From contig NZ_VOBN01000023.1 in assembly GCF_008370045.1 (NCBI RefSeq), positions 21,102-85,101 on the forward strand: DNA of 64,000 bases. The letters are read 5' to 3'. Origin of the DNA: Pseudomonas sp. ANT_J12 (GTDB lineage Bacteria; Pseudomonadota; Gammaproteobacteria; Pseudomonadales; Pseudomonadaceae). Positions 25,357-32,992 of the stretch are shown one piece after another. Every line of letters starts with the position of its first letter. The first letter of the stretch is position 1. A program made the translations under genes and the position numbers. The notes beneath the pieces are model-generated. The model had not been told where the DNA came from and ran no database searches. It saw only the letters and a program-made list of their open reading frames with translations.

Positions 25357-26265
25357 TCATATCAATCGGTCCCCACAGGCATTGAATGATTCGATCAAGT
25401 GGTCGAGCCAGGCGCGCACGGCCGGCATTACCCCGCGCCGATGAGGGTAGACCGCTTGCAGCCAGCCGCCAGGCATCGACCAGTCGGGCAGCAACTGGAT
25501 CAATGAACCGTCCGCCAGCTCCGACTCGCAATACATCATTGGCAGAACGGTAAAGCCCTGGCCAGCGAGGGCGCAGGCGCGGCGCACGATAAAGTCGTCA
25601 ATACCCAGCCGTGCCTCCATTGCCAGGTCATGGCTTTTACCCTGTTGATCGAGCATACGGATATGCACCATGCGGTCGGGTTCCAGCGCTCCGAGGACCG
25701 GCAAACTCTTGAGGTCGTCCGGATGGTTGATTTCCCGGCCGTGCAAGAAGGCGGGGCTGGCGACCATGAGCGTCTGCGCCTGACGCAGGCGTCGGGTCAC
25801 CAGTAATGGGTCTTCATCTCCCAATTCGCGGACGCGCAGGGCGACATCGACGCCTTCGGTGACCAGATCGACCCGGCGGTTGACCAGCATGACCTCCAGC
25901 TGGACCTGCGGGTATTTCCCGAGAAAGTCGCTGATGATCGTTGGCAACATTTGATTGGCCAACCCCACGGGGCAGGACACCCGCAATCGCCCTCGGGGTT
26001 CGCTGGACATGCTGGCCACCGCTTCGTCGGCCATCTCCGCTTCCAGCAACATCGCCTGACAGTGGCGCAAGTAACGTTCGCCCACGGCGGTCAATTTCAG
26101 TTGGCGAGTGGTGCGTTGCAGTAGACGCGCGCCCAGGCGTTCTTCCAGCTCGGCGATGCGCCGCGACAGCCGCGACTTGGGAATCCCCAGCAAGCGCCCG
26201 GCGGCCGCGAAACCACCGGCTTCGACGACTTTGGCGAAATAGTAGAGGTCGTTAAGGTCTTGCAT
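25357..26265 (-). CDS. LysR family transcriptional regulator, likely controls azoR
   Basis: A 302-residue LysR-type regulator. N-terminal winged helix-turn-helix (LYYFAKVVEAGGFAAAGRLLGIPKSRLSRRIAELEERLGARLLQRTT), then a periplasmic-binding-type effector domain (RGRLRVSCPVGLANQMLPTII, VDVALRVRELGDEDPLLVTRRL). It belongs to the AaeR/DsdC-type subgroup that often flanks quinone or azo reductase genes. It is divergent from azoR with a 130-bp shared control region, the classic LysR arrangement. The coinducer is unknown. Confidence 0.88.
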   Translation of the reverse strand: MQDLNDLYYFAKVVEAGGFAAAGRLLGIPKSRLSRRIAELEERLGARLLQRTTRQLKLTAVGERYLRHCQAMLLEAEMADEAVASMSSEPRGRLRVSCPVGLANQMLPTIISDFLGKYPQVQLEVMLVNRRVDLVTEGVDVALRVRELGDEDPLLVTRRLRQAQTLMVASPAFLHGREINHPDDLKSLPVLGALEPDRMVHIRMLDQQGKSHDLAMEARLGIDDFIVRRACALAGQGFTVLPMMYCESELADGSLIQLLPDWSMPGGWLQAVYPHRRGVMPAVRAWLDHLIESFNACGDRLI

Positions 26266-26395
26266 GATCTGGACTCGATTGTTCTATCAGTGAGACGAAC
26301 TATCGCATTGTTGCGGGCTAATCACCTATTAGATTCATCTGTAGGATCACCTCCATCAGATCGCCCGGTGGCGATCCTCACCTGGAGATCCTTAA
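26266..26395. promoter_or_regulatory. Divergent LysR/azoR control region
   Basis: 130 bp between divergent starts. AATAGTTCGTCTCACTGATA-like A+T-rich stretches lie centrally, and GGAGATCC precedes the azoR ATG. No single T-N11-A motif stands out clearly. Confidence 0.4.
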
Positions 26396-27007
26396 ATGAA
26401 ACTGTTGCATATCGATTCGAGCATTTTGGGTGACAACTCGGCGTCCCGTCAGTTGAGCGGCGAAGTGGTCAAAGCCTGGCAAGCCGCTGACGCTTCGGCC
26501 GTCGTCACTTACCGCGACCTGGCTGCTGACGCCATCAGCCATTTCTCCTCCACTACCCTGGTTGCCGCTGGCACCACCGCTGAGCTGCGCAACGCCGCGC
26601 AACAGCACGAAGCCGAACTGAGCGCTTCGACCCTGGCTGAATTCCTTGCTGCCGACGCCATCGTCATTGCCGCGCCGATGTACAACTTCACCATCCCGAC
26701 TCAACTCAAGGCCTGGATTGACCGCATCGCCGTGGCCGGCCAGACCTTCCGCTACACCGAAGCCGGCCCGGAAGGCCTGTGCGGTGGCAAGAAACTGGTG
26801 ATCGTTTCGACTTCGGGTGGCCTCCACGTCGGTCAAGCCACCGGCGTAGCGCACGAAGACTACTTGAAAGTGCTGTTCGGTTTCCTGGGCATCACTGATA
26901 TTGAGTTCGTTCGCGCCCATGGCCTGGCTTACGGTGACGAAGTGCGCACCAAAGCCCTGAGCGACGCTCACACGCACATCAGCGATCAACTGTTCGCTGC
27001 GGCATAA
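26396..27007 (+). CDS. azoR: FMN-dependent NADH-azoreductase
   Basis: A 203-residue flavodoxin-fold homodimeric enzyme that reduces azo compounds and quinones with NADH. MKLLHIDSSILGDNSASRQLS is the FMN-phosphate binding N-terminus; APMYNFTIPTQLKAWIDRIAVAGQTF (about 95-120) is the signature of the acyl-carrier-phosphodiesterase/azoreductase family; VSTSGG follows. GGAG precedes the ATG. The gene is divergent from a LysR regulator and followed by a strong terminator, so it is a single-gene unit. It likely serves in quinone detoxification, with azo dye reduction as a side activity. Confidence 0.92.
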   Translation: MKLLHIDSSILGDNSASRQLSGEVVKAWQAADASAVVTYRDLAADAISHFSSTTLVAAGTTAELRNAAQQHEAELSASTLAEFLAADAIVIAAPMYNFTIPTQLKAWIDRIAVAGQTFRYTEAGPEGLCGGKKLVIVSTSGGLHVGQATGVAHEDYLKVLFGFLGITDIEFVRAHGLAYGDEVRTKALSDAHTHISDQLFAAA

Positions 27008-27061
27008 GGCCTGTGTAAGGCTTGCGTAAAAAATACTAAACAGCTCAGGTAATACCCGAAA

Positions 27062-27107
27062 AACTCTGTATTCTGATCATCGTAATGATCAGTTACAGAG
27101 TTTTTTT
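27062..27107 (+). terminator. Strong intrinsic terminator of azoR
   Basis: A long interrupted stem AACTCTGTA..CTGATCAT / ATGATCAG..TACAGAGTT with a CGTA loop is followed by TTTTTTT. It begins 55 bp after the azoR stop. Confidence 0.88.
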
Positions 27108-27270
27108 GTTTTTGACCGTTTTATAGGTTCTGGCCCAGGTTATGCAGTCGAGGGTTAACGTCCCCGTCGCGCAATGACCTTGGTGGCCGCAAACACTGGC
27201 ACGAGGCCGCGTACTCCGTACATCGGAGCACTACGGGCTTTTCAGGCAAGTATCAAAGGTGGGGCATCCC

Positions 27271-28308
27271 ATGGTGCGTCTTTGTGCAACGTTACTGATA
27301 TGCCTGCTCAGCAGCCTGCTTTCAGTGCACGCCGCGCCTGGGCTGCATGCGCACTGGGGCGTCGGCTATCACGAGATGACGTTCCTCGATCCGCTGGATT
27401 TGCAGCCGATGCGCGCCATTGCCTTTTATCCCTCCAGCGATAAAGAACACACCAGCAAACTCGATGGCTACACCGTCGAAGCGAGCGAAGACGCCCGCGT
27501 GGCGATCGGCCGTTTCCCGATGCTGATGCTGTCCCATGGCAACGTCGGCACGCCGCTGGCCTTGCACGACCTCGCCACCTCGCTGGCACGCAAGGGCTTT
27601 GTGGTGGTGGCGGTGATTCACCCCGGCGACAACTCCAAGGATCACAGCCGTCTCGGCACCTTGAGCAACCTGTACGGTCGGCCGCTGCAAATTTCCGAAG
27701 CCATTACCGCCACCCTGGGCGATCCCATGCTCGCGCCGTTCGTCAACGCCGATCAGGTGGGGGTGATTGGTTACTCGGCGGGCGGCGAAACGGCGTTGAT
27801 CCTGTCCGGTGCCACACCCGACCTGGATCGTCTGCGCCGCTATTGCCAGGAGCGACCGGACGACCGCGATGCCTGCAACACCCAGGGCGAGCTGATTGTC
27901 GACCGTGATGATTTGCAGCCAGTGGCCGACCCGCGTGTCCACGCCTTGCTGCTGATGGCGCCGCTGAGCCTGAAGTTCGGCCGCCACACCCTGGCGGATG
28001 TGCATGTGCCGGTGCTGCTGTACAGCGGCGACGGCGACAAACTGGTGGCTTTCGACAAGAACGCCGCTGCCCTGGCGCGCAAACTGCCGATCGCGCCGGA
28101 CTTCAAGCTGCTGGCCGGGGCAGGGCACTTCGTGTTCATGGCGCCGTGCAACGAAGAGCAGATCATCGCCATGCCGGCGTTGTGTACCGATGCCGATGGG
28201 GTTGATCGTGAGGACATTCACCGCAACCTGATCTCGGAAGCGGGACGGTTTTTCTCCCATGCCCTGGGCAAACCGAGTCGGGCCGGGATGCAAACCGCCG
28301 ATCAATAA
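27271..28308 (+). CDS. Exported alpha/beta hydrolase (dienelactone hydrolase/PAF-acetylhydrolase-like)
   Basis: A 345-residue secreted hydrolase. Signal peptide MVRLCATLLICLLSSLLSVHA. Fold markers: LSHGNVGTPLALHDLATSLARKGFVV (oxyanion strand) and the nucleophile elbow VGVIGYSAGGETALIL (Ser of GYSAGG), then LLYSGDGDKLVAF (acid) and LLAGAGHFVF (His). It resembles periplasmic dienelactone hydrolase-like or platelet-activating-factor acetylhydrolase-like enzymes. The substrate is unknown. I chose the ATG at 27271 with AAAGGTGGGG upstream over a GTG at 27259. It has no operon partners. Confidence 0.82.
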   Translation: MVRLCATLLICLLSSLLSVHAAPGLHAHWGVGYHEMTFLDPLDLQPMRAIAFYPSSDKEHTSKLDGYTVEASEDARVAIGRFPMLMLSHGNVGTPLALHDLATSLARKGFVVVAVIHPGDNSKDHSRLGTLSNLYGRPLQISEAITATLGDPMLAPFVNADQVGVIGYSAGGETALILSGATPDLDRLRRYCQERPDDRDACNTQGELIVDRDDLQPVADPRVHALLLMAPLSLKFGRHTLADVHVPVLLYSGDGDKLVAFDKNAAALARKLPIAPDFKLLAGAGHFVFMAPCNEEQIIAMPALCTDADGVDREDIHRNLISEAGRFFSHALGKPSRAGMQTADQ

Positions 28309-28318
28309 CGCCGAACCT

Positions 28319-28386
28319 TGTAGGAGCAAAGCTTGCTCGCGATGGCGGTCTCACGGACACCATCGCGGGCAAGCCTTGCTCCTACA
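28319..28386. repeat. REP-type palindromic repeat pair (TGTAGGAGC family)
   Basis: Arms TGTAGGAGCAAAGCTTGCTC and GGGCAAGCCTTGCTCCTACA in inverted orientation between convergent genes. It may serve as a bidirectional terminator. Confidence 0.85.
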
Positions 28387-28399
28387 GAGGTCGGGCGCA

Positions 28400-29587
28400 T
28401 CAGGCCATTGCGCGGCGTTTCAGCATTAATGTCAGGCCCAACCCTGTCACCGACAACAACGCCGCACAAAAGAAAATCCACGAATACCCCAGGTTCAACG
28501 CGACCGCGCCCATCAGCGGTCCGGCAATCGCCAGCGCCAGGTCAAAAAACACCGCATAAGCACTCAATCCCGCGCCGCGACTGGTGTTGGGCACCTGCTT
28601 GATCGCCTCGACCCCCAGCGCCGGATACACCAGCGACAGGCCGAACCCGGTCAACCCGGCGCCGATCAACGCGTACCCGGTGGACGGCGCCAGCCACAGC
28701 AGCACCAGGCCCACGGTTTCGATGGTCATGCAGGCAATGGCCGAGGTGAAGCCGCCGTATCGGCTGATAGTGGAAATGAACAACAGCCGCGACAGGATGA
28801 AACACACCCCAAACACCGTCAGGCAGTACGCCGCGCCGGTCCAGCCGCGATTGAGGTAATACAGGGTAATAAAGGTGGTCAGGGTGCCGTAGCCGATGGA
28901 CGCCAGGCTCAGGCTCGCGCCAAACGGGGCAATACGCCCGAACACGTTCCAAAAGGGCAGGCGTTCGCCGCGAATCACCGGCACCGATGGCTTGTTGCGA
29001 ATCAGCAACAGCGCCCCCAGGGCCAGCACCGACAGGACAATCCCCAGGCTTTCAAAGCCATACTCGGCGACCATCACCACCCCCAGCGGCGCGCCAATCG
29101 CAATGGCGCCGTAGGACGCGATGCCGTTCCAGGAAATCGAGCGCGCCGTGTGCTCGGCGCCAACCTGGCCCATGCACCAACTGATGGTGCCGACGCCGAT
29201 CAAGCCCTGGGCGATCCCCAGCAGCAACCGGCCGGCAATCAGGATCATCAGACTCAGCAACGGCAGGCTTTGCAGCAAGGTCGAGAGCAAGGTCAGCAAG
29301 CCGCTTAACACAATCCCCGACAAGCCGTAGACAATCGCGCGCTTGGTGCCGACGCTGTCCGACATGCGCCCGGCCATCGGCCGGCTGAGGAGGGTGGCCA
29401 GGTATTGGCAACCGATGGTCAGCCCCGCAATGATCGCGCTGAACCCCAGTTGTTCATGGACATACCCCGGAATCACCGCAATCGGCAGGCCGATGCAGAG
29501 GAAGGCGATAAAGGTATAGAAAACGATGGAGACGATCTGCAGGGTGATCGCCATGGAGCTTTGCGGGGGCAGTGGCTGCGCAGACAT
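28400..29587 (-). CDS. MFS transporter (YhhS-like efflux family)
   Basis: A 395-residue major facilitator with about twelve membrane helices. It opens with Pro-rich cytoplasmic residues, then TLQIVSIVFYTFIAFLCIGLPIAVIPGYVHEQLGFS, and the A-motif-like GRMSDSVGTKRAIVYG after helix 2. The GLGLTLMLKRRAMA terminus and the IPGYVHEQLG segment resemble the YhhS/YfcJ subfamily of drug or sugar exporters. The start at 29587 (MSAQPLPPQSS) is chosen because the extra 13 residues of the longer frame are basic and unlike the family; the ribosome-binding site is weak. The substrate is unknown. Confidence 0.82.
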   Translation of the reverse strand: MSAQPLPPQSSMAITLQIVSIVFYTFIAFLCIGLPIAVIPGYVHEQLGFSAIIAGLTIGCQYLATLLSRPMAGRMSDSVGTKRAIVYGLSGIVLSGLLTLLSTLLQSLPLLSLMILIAGRLLLGIAQGLIGVGTISWCMGQVGAEHTARSISWNGIASYGAIAIGAPLGVVMVAEYGFESLGIVLSVLALGALLLIRNKPSVPVIRGERLPFWNVFGRIAPFGASLSLASIGYGTLTTFITLYYLNRGWTGAAYCLTVFGVCFILSRLLFISTISRYGGFTSAIACMTIETVGLVLLWLAPSTGYALIGAGLTGFGLSLVYPALGVEAIKQVPNTSRGAGLSAYAVFFDLALAIAGPLMGAVALNLGYSWIFFCAALLSVTGLGLTLMLKRRAMA

Positions 29588-29674
29588 AGGGCTCGTTCGC
29601 GGGCGGCGGTGGGAGACCTGCATCATGGCGTGGGCCGGGAATAAAAGGAAGCAGGCTAACTACTTCTCGCCACC

Positions 29675-29781
29675 TGATCGTTCCCACGCTCCGCGTGGGA
29701 ATGCAGCCCGGGACGCTCCGCGTCCCATTGGAACGCGGAGCGTCCCTCGAGGCATTCCCACGCAGAGCGTGGGAACGATCA
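29675..29781. repeat. Long palindromic repeat (TGATCGTTCCCACGC family)
   Basis: About 107 bp, nearly identical to the copy at 9.7 kb including the nested GGGACGCTCCGCGTCCC arms, lying between the tandem minus-strand ybiT and MFS genes. Confidence 0.85.
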
Positions 29782-29794
29782 AAAGCCCGAATGC

Positions 29795-29822
29795 AAAAAG
29801 CCCCGTCACATGGACAGGGCTT
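29795..29822 (-). terminator. Intrinsic terminator of ybiT
   Basis: On the minus strand AAGCCC/GGGCTT with an internal GTC/GAC helix forms the hairpin, followed by UUUUU. It lies about 40 bp past the ybiT stop. Confidence 0.75.
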
Positions 29823-29859
29823 CTACTTGCCGCTTGCAGCTTGAAACTAAAAGCTGCCC

Positions 29860-31449
29860 TTAAAACACCACGCCTTGGCTGCGCAGGTAATCATCGTAAG
29901 TACCGCTAAAGTCGATCACACCGCTAGGGCTGAGTTCGATAATGCGGGTGGCCAACGACGATACGAACTCACGGTCGTGGCTGACGAAGATCAGCGTGCC
30001 CGGGTAGTTCTCCAGCGCCAGGTTCAGCGCCTCGATGGATTCCATGTCCAAGTGGTTGGTCGGTTCGTCCATGATCAGCACGTTCGGCTTTTGCAGGATC
30101 AGCTTGCCGAACAGCATGCGACCTTGCTCACCACCGGAGATGACCTTGACCGACTTGAGAATCTCGTCGTTGGAGAACAGCATCCGGCCGAGGGTGCCGC
30201 GAACCATCTGCTCGCCGCCCTGGGTCCATTGGCCCATCCAGTCGAACAGGTTGCAGTCGTCTTCGAAGTCGTGCGCGTGGTCCTGGGCGTAGTAGCCCAG
30301 TTCCGCGGCGTCGGTCCACTTCACGGTGCCGGCGTCCGGGGTCAGTTCATTGACCAGGGTGCGCAGCAGGGTGGTTTTACCGATACCGTTCGGGCCGATG
30401 ATCGCTACGCGCTCGCCGGCTTCAACCTGGAAGCTGAAGTCCTTGAACAGTGGCTTGCCGTCGAAGCCTTTGGCCATGCGCTCGACGATGACCGCCTGAC
30501 GGTGCAGCTTCTTGTTCTGTTCGAAACGAATGAACGGGCTCACACGGCTCGAAGGCTTGACCTCGGCCAGCTGGATCTTGTCGATCGCCTTGGCACGGGA
30601 GGTCGCTTGCTTGGCTTTCGAGGCGTTGGCCGAGAAGCGGCTGACAAACGATTGCAGCTCGGAAATCTGGGCTTTCTTCTTGGCGTTGTCCGACAGCAGT
30701 TGCTCGCGGGACTGGGTCGCCACGGTCATGTACTCGTCGTAGTTGCCCGGGAACAGGCGCAGCTCGCCGTAATCCAGGTCAGCCATGTGGGTGCACACGC
30801 TGTTCAGGAAGTGACGGTCGTGAGAGATGATGATCATCAGGCTGGAGCGCTGGGTCAGAATGTTTTCCAGCCAGCGGATGGTGTTGATGTCCAGGTGGTT
30901 GGTCGGTTCGTCGAGCAACAGCACTTCAGGATCGGAGAACAGCGCCTGAGCCAGCAATACGCGCAGTTTCCAGCCAGGGGACACTTCGCTCATCGGGCCG
31001 AAGTGCTGCTCGATGCCGATACCCAGGCCCAGCAACAGTTCACCGGCACGGGATTCGGCGGTGTAGCCGTCCATTTCGGCGAACTCGGTTTCCAGTTCGG
31101 CCACGGCCATGCCGTCTTCTTCGGTCATTTCTGGCAACGAGTAGATGCGATCGCGCTCGGCCTTGACCTTCCACAGCTCTTCGTGACCCATGATCACGGT
31201 GTCGATCACGGTGAATTCTTCGTAGGCGAACTGGTCCTGGCGCAATTTACCCAGACGCACGTTCGGCTCGAGCATGACCTGGCCACCGGACGGCTCGAGA
31301 TCGTTACCGAGGATCTTCATGAAGGTCGACTTGCCGCAACCGTTGGCGCCGATCAGGCCATAGCGGTTGCCCGCGGCGAACTTGACCGAAACGTTCTCGA
31401 ATAACGGCTTGGCGCCGAACTGCATCGTGATGTTAGCTGTAGAAATCAA
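29860..31449 (-). CDS. ybiT: ABC-F family translational ATPase YbiT
   Basis: A 529-residue soluble protein with two ABC ATPase domains and no membrane segments. Walker A boxes GLIGANGCGKST (N) and AIIGPNGIGKTT (C); signatures VSPGWKLRVLLA and VISGGEQGRML; Walker B LLLDEPTNHLD and LIMDEPTNHLD. The interdomain linker is the YbiT-type P-site tRNA-interaction motif region (KPSSRVSPFIRFEQNKKLHRQ). ABC-F proteins bind the ribosomal E site and rescue stalled or slow translation. The start is a TTG (31449) with AGGA about 7 bases upstream. It is single, with its own terminator. Confidence 0.92.
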   Translation of the reverse strand: MISTANITMQFGAKPLFENVSVKFAAGNRYGLIGANGCGKSTFMKILGNDLEPSGGQVMLEPNVRLGKLRQDQFAYEEFTVIDTVIMGHEELWKVKAERDRIYSLPEMTEEDGMAVAELETEFAEMDGYTAESRAGELLLGLGIGIEQHFGPMSEVSPGWKLRVLLAQALFSDPEVLLLDEPTNHLDINTIRWLENILTQRSSLMIIISHDRHFLNSVCTHMADLDYGELRLFPGNYDEYMTVATQSREQLLSDNAKKKAQISELQSFVSRFSANASKAKQATSRAKAIDKIQLAEVKPSSRVSPFIRFEQNKKLHRQAVIVERMAKGFDGKPLFKDFSFQVEAGERVAIIGPNGIGKTTLLRTLVNELTPDAGTVKWTDAAELGYYAQDHAHDFEDDCNLFDWMGQWTQGGEQMVRGTLGRMLFSNDEILKSVKVISGGEQGRMLFGKLILQKPNVLIMDEPTNHLDMESIEALNLALENYPGTLIFVSHDREFVSSLATRIIELSPSGVIDFSGTYDDYLRSQGVVF

Positions 31450-31932
31450 AGGTTTTTCCTGCGAAGCATTCAGAGTAGCTAGGGGTGCGGCAGTACCGAT
31501 TCAGTACCCGGTTCCGGTTTTCAAACCACGGGAAATGCATCCCGGTCAGAAGCGGAAGGTCCATCTGGCAATAAGTGGACAGCAGCAATGGAGCGCTTGG
31601 CCCGAGTGAAAGTGCGCTGAGGCGGGGATCATTCCCGTCATCAACCAAGGGGGGCGCGTAATGTTTGGCGGCGATTGTACTGGTCTGGCTCTTTAAACGA
31701 TAGGGCGTTGAGGCCGCACGGGCGTTTTGGTGGCATCAGTGGACAGATATTCACATCAGGATGCTAACTATTTGTTACAAAGCATGGCTAAAATGCCACC
31801 TATCAATCCAATGCCACTTTGGCATCGGCTCAAGGACGTGCCACCTGGACCGCTGTTTCGTATTCAGACACTGCGCCAGACCGCTTGGCCGGCTAGGCGC
31901 AGCTTGTTCACTTCTGACCTGTGACGATTGCC
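31450..31932. other. Intergenic region between ybiT and lpxO
   Basis: About 480 bp between divergent genes. It must contain both promoters but no convincing hexamers, operator, RNA structure or coding frame was recognised. The half near lpxO is more A+T-rich (around 31740-31810). Confidence 0.4.
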
Positions 31933-32832
31933 GTGAAACTTATCATTGCCGCTATTTATGTTGTTTCCATCGCGTATGTTCACTTGCGCGGTCGTGTGCG
32001 ACACAAGTTGGGCCGCCAGTTGAGCGACCACTCGACGTTTCTGGCGCCGATCAACTGCTTCCTTTATCTGTTCTCCAAACTCCCGAGCAAGCCTTACCTC
32101 AACCCGGCCGACTTTCCGGACCTGAGCCCGTTGCAGGCGCACTGGGAAGAAATCCGAGCCGAGGGCCAGAATCTGCTGCGTGCCGGGGAGATCAAGCGCT
32201 CGAACCAATACGATGACGTGGGTTTCAACTCGTTCTTCAAGAGCGGTTGGAAGCGTTTTTACCTGAAGTGGTACGGCGACAGCCACCCTTCGGCCGAGAA
32301 GCTCTGCCCGCGCACCACCGAACTGGTGCAAAGCATCGGCTCGATCAAGGCTGCGATGTTCGCCGAACTGCCACCGGGTTCAAAACTGGTGCGCCACCGC
32401 GACCCGTATGCCGGTTCGTATCGTTATCACCTGGGTCTGGAAACGCCGAACGACGCCGGTTGTTACATCAACGTCGACGGTGAGAACTACCACTGGCGCG
32501 ACGGTGAAGCGGTGATGTTCGACGAGACATTCATTCATTACGCCGAAAACACCACCGACCAGAACCGCATCATCCTGTTCTGCGACGTCGAACGGCCGAT
32601 GAAGTATCGCTGGGCGTCGGCGTTCAATGCCTGGTTCAGCCGTACCGTGATGTCGGCGGCGGGCGCGCCGAACGATGCGGGCGACAAGACAGGTGGCATC
32701 AACCGGTTGTTCACCAAAATCTACAAGGTTCGCCTACGTGGCAAGGAGCTGAAGAAGCGCAATCGTGCGCGTTATTACCTGGAGAAGTGGGCGATTTTTG
32801 GTGGGTTGTTGGCGGTTTTCGTTCTGATCTGA
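31933..32832 (+). CDS. lpxO: Lipid A hydroxylase LpxO (Fe2+/2-oxoglutarate dioxygenase)
   Basis: A 299-residue enzyme of the aspartyl/asparaginyl beta-hydroxylase family, which 2-hydroxylates a secondary acyl chain of lipid A at the inner membrane. An N-terminal membrane helix (LIIAAIYVVSIAYVHL), then the catalytic domain with the Fe ligands and substrate loop KLVRHRDPYAGSYRYHLGLETP (His of HRD) and the second His in FDETFIHYAENTTDQNRIILFCD followed by the 2-oxoglutarate-binding Arg. A second hydrophobic helix lies at the C-terminus. The start is uncertain: a GTG at 31933 (MKLIIAAIYV) resembles relatives, a GTG at 31921 adds four residues, and neither has a strong ribosome-binding site. Confidence 0.88.
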   Translation: MKLIIAAIYVVSIAYVHLRGRVRHKLGRQLSDHSTFLAPINCFLYLFSKLPSKPYLNPADFPDLSPLQAHWEEIRAEGQNLLRAGEIKRSNQYDDVGFNSFFKSGWKRFYLKWYGDSHPSAEKLCPRTTELVQSIGSIKAAMFAELPPGSKLVRHRDPYAGSYRYHLGLETPNDAGCYINVDGENYHWRDGEAVMFDETFIHYAENTTDQNRIILFCDVERPMKYRWASAFNAWFSRTVMSAAGAPNDAGDKTGGINRLFTKIYKVRLRGKELKKRNRARYYLEKWAIFGGLLAVFVLI

Positions 32833-32858
32833 GTGTTGTGGTGGGGCGGCCGACGCCT

Positions 32859-32968
32859 TCGCGGGCAAGTCGGATCGCCGCACCGCTCGCTCCTACAGGG
32901 ATTTGTGTCGTTCACCTATTATTTGAACGCCGCATAATCCTGTGTAGGAGCGAGGCTTGCCCGCGAAG
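32859..32968. repeat. REP-type palindromic repeat pair (TGTAGGAGC family, diverged)
   Basis: GCGGGCAAGTCGGATCGCCG..CGCTCGCTCCTACAG followed about 45 bp later by TGTAGGAGCGAGGCTTGCCC, inverted copies arranged tail to tail between convergent genes. Confidence 0.75.
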
Positions 32969-32992
32969 AGGCCGGTACATTCAACACAACAC

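Noticed and set aside
27174..27443. A short open frame ahead of the exported hydrolase
   Set aside because: It overlaps the signal-peptide region of the hydrolase in another frame and has no ribosome-binding site.
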